Assembly: GCF_018492665.1 (NCBI RefSeq)
Contig: NZ_JAFVME010000010.1
Coordinates: forward strand, 186,001 to 250,000
Source of the DNA: Pedobacter sp. B4-66
GTDB lineage: Bacteria > Bacteroidota > Bacteroidia > Sphingobacteriales > Sphingobacteriaceae
Direction: 5' to 3'
Length of the DNA stretch: 64,000 nucleotides
Below, in pieces: positions 36,055 through 43,727 of this stretch; within the stretch, counting starts at the first letter, position 1, and the number at the start of each line of letters is the position of its first letter. The notes below the pieces were generated by a model. That model searched no databases, was not told where the DNA came from, and saw only the letters and a program-made list of their open reading frames with translations. The translations under genes were made by a program, and so were the position numbers.

Positions 36055-36294
36055 ATGAAAGCAACAACTATTCAGTTAACAAAAGAGGCAATAGAGGCGG
36101 TAAAGAAGAGCCTTGTTGCAAAAAACAGGTTACAATTCGAACTAAAGAAAAGTTACCCAACTATTCAGAAATGGCTGGCAGAAAACAACATTCACTTAAC
36201 TACAGCACAAGCCCTTACGATCATTTCAGAATCTACAGGCATCGCAAAGGACGACCTACTAGAGCAGGTATTCGCTAGTGAAATAGCTCAATAG
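36055..36294 (+). CDS. Cro-like small DNA-binding protein
   Basis: 79 residues, helical, with an HTH-like segment (KNRLQFELKKSYPTIQKWLA) and a second helix pair (TAQALTIISESTGIAKDDLL). It is the first gene rightward from the repressor, the usual place of cro. The start codon is 117 bp from the repressor start. Function as an early repressor is inferred from position. Confidence 0.7.
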   Translation: MKATTIQLTKEAIEAVKKSLVAKNRLQFELKKSYPTIQKWLAENNIHLTTAQALTIISESTGIAKDDLLEQVFASEIAQ

Positions 36295-36330
36295 AAAAAA
36301 ATAAACTAATTAGTTTACTAAAACATAAAA

Positions 36331-36340
36331 TCGCAGCAAC
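36331..36340 (+). promoter_or_regulatory. TCGCARCAAC leader motif, copy 1
   Basis: TCGCAGCAAC immediately before the ATG at 36341. Related copies precede three other early genes (36901, 39248, 43716). It replaces any Shine-Dalgarno-like sequence. Confidence 0.5.
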
Positions 36341-36586
36341 ATGATTTTTAGTCGTAACAACACTTCTGGTATGCAGCAACATACACCAGAAAAATTAAAA
36401 ACGGTAGTGGTTACCTATCCTCACAGACGGGATGAACACGGATATCCATTGATGAGAATCCGGTTTGTGAGGAGTACCGCAGAACCTGACTTTAGATACA
36501 CAAGCTTCAACGCATGGTGTATGAGAGTTAGAAGAGAGGTAATGACATTTGTAAAAGCTGGGGGTGCAGATGGTGGTACAGATTGA
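36341..36586 (+). CDS. Small early phage protein, unknown function
   Basis: 81 residues, basic, no membrane segment. The recognisable pattern is HRRDEHGYPLMRIRFVRSTA and a C-terminal FVKAGGADGGTD. The ATG at 36341 is preferred over a second in-frame ATG at 36371 because it directly follows the TCGCAGCAAC leader. It overlaps the next gene by about 20 bp in another frame. Confidence 0.6.
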   Translation: MIFSRNNTSGMQQHTPEKLKTVVVTYPHRRDEHGYPLMRIRFVRSTAEPDFRYTSFNAWCMRVRREVMTFVKAGGADGGTD

Positions 36587-36875
36587 TTTATACAAACTTG
36601 AAGGCTTACTACAGGATGCTGCAAATCTTGGTGCTACCAAAGCCCTTACAGATGCAGGTGTTTTAAAGCCCTACTTATCTAAAGCAGAAGCATACAGAAT
36701 ATACAGCAGGAGGCTTATTGATCGATGGCTGAAAGAAAACCTATTAATTCCTGAAAAGGATGGTGATGGTGGTGCAAAAATAAGATTAAGCAGGGTTAGG
36801 CTTGAAGTACTGGCCCGAACCTCAAATCGTGTTTCTTGGTTCAAGAACTTTAGAACAGATCAATTTCATAAATAA
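36564..36875 (+). CDS. Small DNA-binding-like protein
   Basis: 103 residues. The stretch LSKAEAYRIYSRRLIDRWLK followed by LLIPEKDGDGGAKIRLSRVR resembles the MerR/excisionase-like winged helix used by phage helix-turn-helix domain-containing proteins. Acting as an excisionase or early regulator is a guess. Either the ATG at 36564 or the one at 36570 may be used. It overlaps the preceding gene. Confidence 0.6.
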   Translation: MQMVVQIDLYKLEGLLQDAANLGATKALTDAGVLKPYLSKAEAYRIYSRRLIDRWLKENLLIPEKDGDGGAKIRLSRVRLEVLARTSNRVSWFKNFRTDQFHK

Positions 36876-36900
36876 TCAGCAACAATTATAAATTATTTAA

Positions 36901-36910
36901 TCGCAACAAC
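36901..36910 (+). promoter_or_regulatory. TCGCAACAAC leader motif, copy 2
   Basis: TCGCAACAAC one base before the ATG of the Rad50-like gene at 36912. A weaker copy (ATCAGCAACAAT) sits just upstream after the previous stop codon. Confidence 0.5.
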
Positions 36911-36911
36911 A

Positions 36912-38867
36912 ATGAATGTAAAACTTTTAAAACTCATCATTACGAATTTCAAAGGGATTAAAAGTCTTGTAATAGACTTTAATCAACAAACTGAAATTTA
37001 TGGTGCCAATGAAGCTGGTAAAACTTCTGTAGTGGATGCATTTACCTGGCTATTTTTCGGCAAAGACAGTCAAGACCGTAAAGACTTCAATATTAAAAAC
37101 ACTCTTAAGACAGACTTTAACAAACAAGATCACTCTGTTGAGGCTGTTATTGATGTTGACGGTATACAAAGCTCATTGAAAAGGATATTCAGAGAGAAAT
37201 GGCAAAAGAAAAGAGGTGAAAAAGTACCTGAATTCACCGGTCATGAACAGGATTTCTTATGGAATGAGGTCCCTATGAATGCTACCGAATTTCAGAGTAA
37301 AGTTTCAAGTATAATAGATGAAACTGTTTTCAAACTAGTGACCAACCCGCTTTATTTCAACTCATTAAATTGGTCCAAAAGAAGGGATTTTCTATACAAG
37401 TTGGCTGGAAACATCACTGATGATCAGATTGCTGCTGGCAATCCTGAATTCATTAAGCTTCTTAAATCATTAAATGGCCAAGATATCGAAGATTATAAAA
37501 AAGTAATTGCTGGTAAAAAGAAGCCAATTAAAGATACTTTGGAGCAGATTCCTACTCGTATTGACGAGACATTAAGGAGAATACCTGAAGAAAAGGATTT
37601 CGCTACTATTGAAGTAAGTATCAATCAATATAGCCAGCAGATTACCGAAATAGATGCTCAAATAAATGATAAATCTAGATCATACAATAAGCAGAATGAG
37701 GTTATTCAGGCTCGTCAAAGAGAAATTTTCAACCTTAAAAACAAGCTTTCTGCAATCGAATCAGAAGTAAAATCTCAGATTCAAACCAATCAGAATAACG
37801 TTGCAAACAAAAGAAAGGAAATTCAAGAAAATGTATCTCGAATTGAAGCGGATATAAAATCAAAGTCACTTCTTTTAGAATCAAGGAAGAAAGCAAAGGA
37901 AGATTTGGCCCTACGAACTGAAAATTTGAGATCCCTTTTCAATGCAACAAATTCAAAAGAGCTGGTTTTTGGTGATAATGAATTTTGCTGTCCAGCATGC
38001 AACAGAGAGTTCGAGGCCACTGATATTGAAGCAAAAAAAGCAGAAATGCGTAAGAGGTTCAATACTGATAAGACCCTTTCATTGAATGAGATCAACAGAA
38101 AAGGGGCTGAACTGGTATCTGAAACAAAGGAGTGTGATGATATGATCAAGACTTTAGAAACCACCATCGCTGCCTTAAATTCAGATCTTGTAAAAGCAAA
38201 AGATGATTTAGAGCACTTTGAGGTAAATACAACCGGATCAGATGTATTAGCAAACAATCAGTTTGAAGTTGTAATAAAAGACCATCAAGAGCATGTATCG
38301 ATTTCTGAATCAATAAAACAGTTGGAATCTATTCCCAATGAAGTGAAAGACCTTGATGTTTCCGATTTAAGAAATCAGAAAAATGAGATTTCTCAAAACA
38401 TTGATTCCCTTAAAAGAGAATTGAATGACCGTGAGGTAATAAAAAATGATAGGGAAAGGATTTCACAATTGGAAAACGAACAATCCAACTTATCACAGCA
38501 ATTGGCCGATCTGGAAAACATTGAATTTGTTATTGATGATTTCAATAAATCAAAAATTGATATTGTTGAAACTAGAATTAATGGTCTATTCAAGTTCGTA
38601 ACCTTCAAAATGTTCAGTAAAAACATTAACGGTGGTTTAGAAGAAACATGCCAAACAGTCTATAAAGGTGTTCCTTTCTCTGATCTGAACACAGCTGGCA
38701 AAGCATGGGCTGGTATTGACATTATCAACACACTTTCAAAACATTATTCTTTCTATGCTCCAATCTTCTTGGATAATAGAGAAAGCGTGACCAATATCCC
38801 TGAAACGGATTCACAAGTGATTAGCTTCATTGTATCGCCTTCGGACAAGTATTTAAGAGTCGCTTAG
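36912..38867 (+). CDS. Rad50/SbcC-like ATPase
   Basis: 651 residues. Walker A EIYGANEAGKTSVVDAF (about 31-47), two long coiled-coil arms (about 210-300 and 390-545), and between them a Cys pair (FCCPACNREF, about 358-363) like a zinc hook. The C-terminal part carries the Walker B-like APIFLDNRES and a D-loop-like segment. This is the SbcC/Rad50 architecture, shorter than cellular Rad50. Such proteins tether and process DNA ends. No Mre11/SbcD gene is nearby; the MBL-fold gene four positions downstream might supply a nuclease. It starts the recombination cluster. Confidence 0.85.
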   Translation: MNVKLLKLIITNFKGIKSLVIDFNQQTEIYGANEAGKTSVVDAFTWLFFGKDSQDRKDFNIKNTLKTDFNKQDHSVEAVIDVDGIQSSLKRIFREKWQKKRGEKVPEFTGHEQDFLWNEVPMNATEFQSKVSSIIDETVFKLVTNPLYFNSLNWSKRRDFLYKLAGNITDDQIAAGNPEFIKLLKSLNGQDIEDYKKVIAGKKKPIKDTLEQIPTRIDETLRRIPEEKDFATIEVSINQYSQQITEIDAQINDKSRSYNKQNEVIQARQREIFNLKNKLSAIESEVKSQIQTNQNNVANKRKEIQENVSRIEADIKSKSLLLESRKKAKEDLALRTENLRSLFNATNSKELVFGDNEFCCPACNREFEATDIEAKKAEMRKRFNTDKTLSLNEINRKGAELVSETKECDDMIKTLETTIAALNSDLVKAKDDLEHFEVNTTGSDVLANNQFEVVIKDHQEHVSISESIKQLESIPNEVKDLDVSDLRNQKNEISQNIDSLKRELNDREVIKNDRERISQLENEQSNLSQQLADLENIEFVIDDFNKSKIDIVETRINGLFKFVTFKMFSKNINGGLEETCQTVYKGVPFSDLNTAGKAWAGIDIINTLSKHYSFYAPIFLDNRESVTNIPETDSQVISFIVSPSDKYLRVA

Positions 38868-38869
38868 CC

Positions 38870-39253
38870 ATGGAGATTACAGGAGGAAAATGGACAGTTG
38901 GGAAATATCCAGGAGTGGTAGTTACTAGCCAAAGAACAAAATATTATACTGAGGATATCGAGCGTGGAGACTGGGAAAAACAAGAAGTAGAATATTACGG
39001 GGGTTATATTCTTGCAGAATCAATATTCAACCCCGATGATGCGAAACTGATGGCTTTATCACCTGCACTTCTCCAAGCACTTAATGAAATTGTGATTATA
39101 GCCAAATCCAGCAACCCGTACCTAAACAAGGATTTTTTAATCCTATGCATAGCAAATAAAGTAATGGAAAAACTTTGTCCCAATCCTAACCTACTACCAG
39201 AGTTTTCAGAAAGCACCATTAATAGAATAAAAACACTAATAAATAAATCGTAA
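38870..39253 (+). CDS. Phage hypothetical protein between the Rad50-like and RecT genes
   Basis: 127 residues. N-terminal beta-rich half (GGKWTVGKYPGVVVTSQ, EYYGGYILAES) and helical C-terminal half with the ALSPALLQALNEIVIIAKSS pattern common in small phage proteins next to recombinases. It is 2 nt downstream of the ATPase stop and 10 nt before recT, so it is co-transcribed. No function known. Confidence 0.65.
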   Translation: MEITGGKWTVGKYPGVVVTSQRTKYYTEDIERGDWEKQEVEYYGGYILAESIFNPDDAKLMALSPALLQALNEIVIIAKSSNPYLNKDFLILCIANKVMEKLCPNPNLLPEFSESTINRIKTLINKS

Positions 39254-39260
39254 CAGCAAC
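39248..39260 (+). promoter_or_regulatory. TCGTAACAGCAAC leader motif, copy 3
   Basis: Three bases before the ATG of recT at 39264. The copy overlaps the stop codon (TAA) of the preceding gene. Confidence 0.45.
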
Positions 39261-39263
39261 ATT

Positions 39264-40184
39264 ATGACAAACATCGTTAAACACAGCAGCAACACAAATA
39301 ACCTAACGGTTTTCAATCCATTTGATCGTGAACAAGCATCAATCATGAAAGAAATGGCCTTAGATATGGCCTATTCTGACTTAGTGCCGGATATGTATCG
39401 ATTCAAAGAAACCGATCCTGACAAAATGGCTATAGCTGAAAGAAAAGCTGTAGCCAATTGCATGATTGCAATGAATATGGCCCTTAGAATGGGCGCTGAA
39501 CCATTAATGGTTATGCAGAATATGTACATAGTACAAGGCCGACCATCATGGTCATCAAAGTTTCTAATTGCCACGGTAAATACTTGCGGTCGCTTTACTC
39601 CTATGCAATACAAAATTGAAAACAAAGGAAAGATCGGGGTATTAAAAGCAACTCGTGCAGTTTGGAAACTATTACCTGGTGAAAGCCAAAAAAGAAAGGT
39701 GATGGAGTCTTATGATGAAACCGCTTATAAGGATATGGATGATATCACCTGCGTCGCATATGCAACCGACTTGGCATCAGGTAAAGAACTAATTAGCTCA
39801 GTAGTATCTATTAAAATGGCCTGTTTGGAGGGATGGTATGACAAAGACGGATCGAAATGGAAAACTATGCCAGAAAAGATGTTAAGATATCGTGCAGCTT
39901 CCTTTTGGACAAATGAATATGCACCCGAGATATCAATGGGCATGAGAACTGAAGAAGAAATACAGGACATAGTTGATACTGAATATGTTGATGTCACTAA
40001 TCAAAAGGTATCAGATAACGTTCAATCAACCATTGATCAAAACGCCAACACCAAGACTGTAGACTTCGATGATAAGGAACCAGAAGCAGCTGATGAAAAT
40101 AAATCCGCTATTCAGCCATCTGAAAAGTTTGACCAGTCAGAGCAAAAAAAAGAGGATTCACCTGAAGTAAAGATGAATTTCTAA
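39264..40184 (+). CDS. recT: RecT-family single-strand annealing protein
   Basis: 306 residues. The core (about 25-225) has the RecT/Bet-like blocks MNMALRMGAEPLMVMQNMYI, GRPSWSSKFLIATVNTCGRF and MPEKMLRYRAASFWTNEYAP. The last 70 residues are acidic and low complexity. It anneals complementary single strands in phage recombination and replication. It is next to an MBL-fold protein where a RecE or lambda-Exo-type nuclease would be expected. Confidence 0.88.
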   Translation: MTNIVKHSSNTNNLTVFNPFDREQASIMKEMALDMAYSDLVPDMYRFKETDPDKMAIAERKAVANCMIAMNMALRMGAEPLMVMQNMYIVQGRPSWSSKFLIATVNTCGRFTPMQYKIENKGKIGVLKATRAVWKLLPGESQKRKVMESYDETAYKDMDDITCVAYATDLASGKELISSVVSIKMACLEGWYDKDGSKWKTMPEKMLRYRAASFWTNEYAPEISMGMRTEEEIQDIVDTEYVDVTNQKVSDNVQSTIDQNANTKTVDFDDKEPEAADENKSAIQPSEKFDQSEQKKEDSPEVKMNF

Positions 40185-40185
40185 C

Positions 40186-40920
40186 ATGCAGTTAAAGGTA
40201 GTTAGTTCCGGTTCTATTGGTAATGCTTATATCGTTTACAACGACAATGAAGCATTATTAATAGAATGCGGAGTAAAGTTTAAGGACATAAAACAGGCTT
40301 TAAAATTCGATTTAACAAAGGTGGTGGGGTGTATTGTCTCACACAGCCATAAGGATCATTGTATTGGAGCAAAAGACTTAGTTAATGCAGGTATAGATCT
40401 TTATAGCTTACCTGAAACATCCGAAACATTTGGATTCAAAAGCCACCGCTTAAAGGCTATTGATGCATCGAAATCTTTTAATGTTGGTTCGTTTAGAGTT
40501 AAGGCATTCCCGCTTAATCATGATGTTCCTTGTGTAGGATTCATGATTGAACATACAGAAACTGGTAGATTTTGCTTTATCACGGATACATATTTCTGTG
40601 AATACAAGATACCAGGAATGCATAATGTGATTATTGAGGCTAATTATTGCCAATCAATACTTGATCAGAAAGTGGCAGCTGGTGCAACTCCAGATTTTTT
40701 AAGAAACCGAGTATTGAGATCACATATGAGCCTTGCTACATGCAAAGGATTTCTGCAAGCAAATGACCTTAAATCAGTAAATAACATTGTCCTTATTCAC
40801 CTTTCAGACAGCAATAGCCATGCTGAAAGGTTCAAAAACGAGGTAACGGAACTAACTGCAAAAAACGTTCACATAGCCTCAAAAGGCTTAGATATTAATT
40901 TCAATAAAACACCTTTTTAA
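40186..40920 (+). CDS. MBL-fold metallohydrolase (YycJ/WalJ-like), candidate RecT partner nuclease
   Basis: 244 residues, metallo-beta-lactamase fold. Metal ligands: HSHKDHC (HxHxDH, about 52-58), His of PLNHDVPCVGF, Asp of FITDTYFCEYK, and His of NIVLIHLSDSNS. The N-terminus (VSSGSIGNAYIVYNDNEALL) matches YycJ-type proteins, some of which are reported as DNA exonucleases. Its stop-to-start distance from recT is 1 nt, so it likely works with RecT; exonuclease activity is inference. Confidence 0.82.
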   Translation: MQLKVVSSGSIGNAYIVYNDNEALLIECGVKFKDIKQALKFDLTKVVGCIVSHSHKDHCIGAKDLVNAGIDLYSLPETSETFGFKSHRLKAIDASKSFNVGSFRVKAFPLNHDVPCVGFMIEHTETGRFCFITDTYFCEYKIPGMHNVIIEANYCQSILDQKVAAGATPDFLRNRVLRSHMSLATCKGFLQANDLKSVNNIVLIHLSDSNSHAERFKNEVTELTAKNVHIASKGLDINFNKTPF

Positions 40921-40930
40921 TCATAAAGTT

Positions 40931-42007
40931 ATGATATCATTTTTTGAAGCAACAATATTGATGCTTTCGGTGCATCGGGTTGGCAATAAATCACAAGACG
41001 AGTTCTACGTACTTTCTGAACACCCAGTTGATTTAAAAAATCAACAATTAAGCAATATTTTACAAAGCTATTTTCTTAGACATTTTGAAGGCGTAAATGA
41101 GAGGTACAACTTTTATCATCCTAATAACGACTTATCTCTAAACGAACTTTATCATTTCAGCTCTGAAATATTTGATGATGCAAAATCATTTATTGACGGT
41201 GGCGCTACTTTCCATGATAAAAGCAAGGATATAGCCAAATTCCTATATGACGTAGCCACTCACCCAAAGATTAAATCTGGAGAACTGTATGTGGCATATT
41301 TCGAAAATGTTCAAATCGATGGCGAACTACTAGATGCAATTGGTATTTTCAAGACTGAGAATAAAGAAACATATCTTAAGGTTAGCCCTTCAAACGATGC
41401 TTTCGATCTAAGTTTTGAGCAGGATGCAATAAATATCGATAAACTTGATAAGGGCTGTTTAATTTTTAATTCTGACAAATCAAACGGTTTTAAGATTGCA
41501 GTACTCGACAGAACTAATAAAGGTGTCGAAGCTCTTTACTGGAAAGATGAGTTTCTTCGTATTCAGATTCAGAATAACGAATACTCAACTACTTCAAACA
41601 TGATCAACCTGTGTAGAAGCTTTATTGCTGATAAACTTGATGATCATTTCGATATGTCAGCTGCTGACAAGTCCGACCTTCTGAATAAGAGCTTAAAGTA
41701 CTTTAAGGAAAAGGAATCATTCGATATGGATGAGTATTCAAACGAAGTAATTAATAATGCCGGTGCTATAGATGTATTCAAAGAATACAAATCCATCTAC
41801 AACGAGGACTTTGATGCAAACATTCCTGATTGTTTCAATATATCGGATGCAGCTGTTAAAAAAACAGGTCGGGTCCTAAAGAGTGTAATCAAGCTAGACA
41901 AAAACTTTCAGATCCATGTACACGGCAACAAAGATCTTATTGAAAAGGGTTACGATGATGACAAAGGTTTGAACTTCTATAAAGTTTATTTCAGGGAGGA
42001 AGAGTAA
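40931..42007 (+). CDS. NdpA/YejK-like nucleoid-associated protein
   Basis: 358 residues, family length. N-terminal FFEATILMLSVHRVGNKSQD is followed by the family block HFEGVNERYNFYHPNNDLSL, by FIDGGATFHDKSKDIAKFLY and by VKSGELYVAYF-like ELYVAYFENVQIDGELLDAI. Cellular members bind the nucleoid and contact topoisomerase IV in E. coli. A phage copy inside a recombination operon is unusual; it might protect or organise phage DNA or mimic a host protein. It overlaps the next gene by one base (TAATGA). Confidence 0.8.
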   Translation: MISFFEATILMLSVHRVGNKSQDEFYVLSEHPVDLKNQQLSNILQSYFLRHFEGVNERYNFYHPNNDLSLNELYHFSSEIFDDAKSFIDGGATFHDKSKDIAKFLYDVATHPKIKSGELYVAYFENVQIDGELLDAIGIFKTENKETYLKVSPSNDAFDLSFEQDAINIDKLDKGCLIFNSDKSNGFKIAVLDRTNKGVEALYWKDEFLRIQIQNNEYSTTSNMINLCRSFIADKLDDHFDMSAADKSDLLNKSLKYFKEKESFDMDEYSNEVINNAGAIDVFKEYKSIYNEDFDANIPDCFNISDAAVKKTGRVLKSVIKLDKNFQIHVHGNKDLIEKGYDDDKGLNFYKVYFREEE

Positions 42008-42396
42008 TGAGAGCATCAAGACAAAGAAGCGCGCTTGCTTCACGATTGTTAAAAGAAAAGGAAACAAAGTTTGCTCCTTTAGATCTGCAGAAAGCAGATT
42101 ACGTTCCACCTGGAATGACTAAAGCCTTTAAGAACAACAGGTACACCGTAATGATTTACGAAAACCAAGCTACTACTGCCGGCTTTGCAACAAGAGTAAT
42201 GGTTCAAAATCATTTCAACAAACCGATAGAGAATCACTGGTCCGAAATGAACAGAATCAAAAACGAAATCTTCGGTGAGGAAACAGTGGCCATTGAATAT
42301 TATCCGCAAAAAAGCAAGCTGTTAGACACCCATAATATTTATTGGATGTGGATTTACCCTGTTAATGTACTACCAGTACCCATTATTAACCTTTAA
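42007..42396 (+). CDS. Phage hypothetical protein (DUF7694-like)
   Basis: 129 residues. Basic N-terminus (MRASRQRSALASRLLKEKE) and a C-terminal domain with HWSEMNRIKNEIFGEETVAI, EYYPQKSKLLDTHNIYWMWI. The pattern W..M..IKNEI.G....AIE.YP...L.D..N.YW matches a family I recall as DUF7694; function unknown. The start overlaps the previous stop (TAATGA). Confidence 0.65.
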   Translation: MRASRQRSALASRLLKEKETKFAPLDLQKADYVPPGMTKAFKNNRYTVMIYENQATTAGFATRVMVQNHFNKPIENHWSEMNRIKNEIFGEETVAIEYYPQKSKLLDTHNIYWMWIYPVNVLPVPIINL

Positions 42397-42406
42397 AGCA
42401 CCAATT

Positions 42407-43159
42407 ATGAAACTAAAACTTACCCGTCCCCTAGCCTTCTTTGATATCGAAGCTACAGGACTTAAAACAGATACCGATCGAATTATTGAATTAGCATTTG
42501 TAAAGGTTCATCCTGATTATACCCTAGAGTCAAAAACGTGGCTTATAAACCCACAAATGCCAATACCTGCAAAGTCAACAGCAATACATGGAATAACCGA
42601 TCAGGATGTTGTTGGTTGCCCGACTTTCAGTCAGGTAGCTGAAGAAATATGGTCATTTATTTCCAACTGCGATTTTGCAGGATATAATGCAATCCGGTTT
42701 GATGTACCAATGTTATTCTTTGAGTTCCTTAGAATCGGAAAATATTGGGATTACTCTCAATTTTCAATAGTAGATCCTGGCAACATCTTTAAACGAAAAG
42801 AGGAAAGAACACTGGCAGCAGCTGTAAAATTCTTTTGTGGTTATGATTTGGAAAATGCACACAGTGCTGAAGCAGATATCAATGCCACCGTAGATGTATT
42901 GTTAGGGCAATTTGATATGTATCCTGATTTACCAACAGATCTTAAAGCGCTTAGTCTTTACAGCAATCATGATAAGGAAATACTGGATCTATCTGGAAAG
43001 TTTACACTTGATGATGATGGTGATATAGTTTTCAATTTCGGCCAATACAAAGGCAATAAGGCAAAACAAGATCTAGGTTATGTGTCTTGGATGTACAGCA
43101 AAGACTTTGCGCCTGATACAATGAAGATATGTGAAAAGCTTCTAGGAATCAATCAATAA
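42407..43159 (+). CDS. DnaQ-like DEDDh 3'-5' exonuclease with DUF3820-like tail
   Basis: About 250 residues from the ATG at 42407, preferred over 42365 because the exonuclease fold starts at MKLKLTRPLAFFDIEATGL. DEDDh motifs: FFDIEATGL, GYNAIRFDVPML and HSAEADINATVDV. The last 50 residues (VFNFGQYKGNKAKQDLGYVS, WMYSKDF) form a DUF3820-type module found in exonuclease X-like proteins. It is probably a recombination or proofreading exonuclease. Confidence 0.9.
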   Translation: MKLKLTRPLAFFDIEATGLKTDTDRIIELAFVKVHPDYTLESKTWLINPQMPIPAKSTAIHGITDQDVVGCPTFSQVAEEIWSFISNCDFAGYNAIRFDVPMLFFEFLRIGKYWDYSQFSIVDPGNIFKRKEERTLAAAVKFFCGYDLENAHSAEADINATVDVLLGQFDMYPDLPTDLKALSLYSNHDKEILDLSGKFTLDDDGDIVFNFGQYKGNKAKQDLGYVSWMYSKDFAPDTMKICEKLLGINQ

Positions 43160-43178
43160 ACACCTTAAAAACACTATC

Positions 43179-43598
43179 ATGGCAGATTCAAATGACATTC
43201 AACACTCAATTTTAGATATGCAATCTAAACGTTCTAAGTTGGGTATTAAAAAACAGCAGATCCAAGCTAAAATCAATGAAAAAAAGCAAATGCTTCAATA
43301 CGTTAAGGAGGGTGAGACCTATGATGAACTTGTTGCAGCTAAACGGGAACTTGTTTCCGAAAGCCACGAAATTGACGCACAACTAAGTCAGTTAAAGCAA
43401 GACATTAAGAAACGTCAACTGCTGAAAGATGAAGTTAAGGCGAATGAAACGCCAAATACCTTGCCTGTTAAAAGTGAATTAACCGTGCAACGGGACTATT
43501 ATCTAAAATTTGCCGGTGATAAAACAAGAGTTTCAAGCATGAGGGCTATGGCTGCTGAATTTGCGGAATCACTGACTAAAATCATTAAAAAGATCTAA
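43179..43598 (+). CDS. Coiled-coil phage protein
   Basis: 139 residues. The first 90 are charged and helical (KLGIKKQQIQAKINEKKQML, LVSESHEIDAQLSQLKQDIK), predicting a coiled coil. The tail has RDYYLKFAGDKTRVSSMRAM. There are no cysteines and no membrane segment. It lies 19 nt behind the exonuclease gene. A structural or adaptor role is possible; no family recognised. Confidence 0.65.
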   Translation: MADSNDIQHSILDMQSKRSKLGIKKQQIQAKINEKKQMLQYVKEGETYDELVAAKRELVSESHEIDAQLSQLKQDIKKRQLLKDEVKANETPNTLPVKSELTVQRDYYLKFAGDKTRVSSMRAMAAEFAESLTKIIKKI

Positions 43599-43663
43599 TC
43601 AACAGAAATCAAAAACGGTATCAGCAACTACCGTTCAAGATAATTAATCAATTACTAACCCAC

Positions 43664-43707
43664 GGGAGGGGTAAAAAAAAGCTTTGATCAGCGTCAGTAG
43701 CCCCTCC
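43664..43707 (+). other. GC-rich hairpin in the leader of the helicase-methyltransferase gene
   Basis: GGAGGGG (43665-43671) pairs with CCCCTCC (43701-43707) across a 29-nt loop in an A/T-rich 129-bp gap. There is no T-run, so it is not an ordinary terminator. It may be a leader structure acting on the large gene that follows. Confidence 0.4.
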
Positions 43708-43715
43708 TTAACCAA

Positions 43716-43725
43716 TCGCAACAAC
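43716..43725 (+). promoter_or_regulatory. TCGCAACAAC leader motif, copy 4
   Basis: TCGCAACAAC two bases before the ATG at 43728 of the helicase-methyltransferase gene; identical to copy 2. Confidence 0.5.
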
Positions 43726-43727
43726 GA

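Noticed and set aside
37823..38257. 144-residue minus-strand ORF inside the Rad50-like gene
   Set aside because: Shadow of the coiled-coil region: Ser/Phe-rich complement of Glu/Lys-rich codons.
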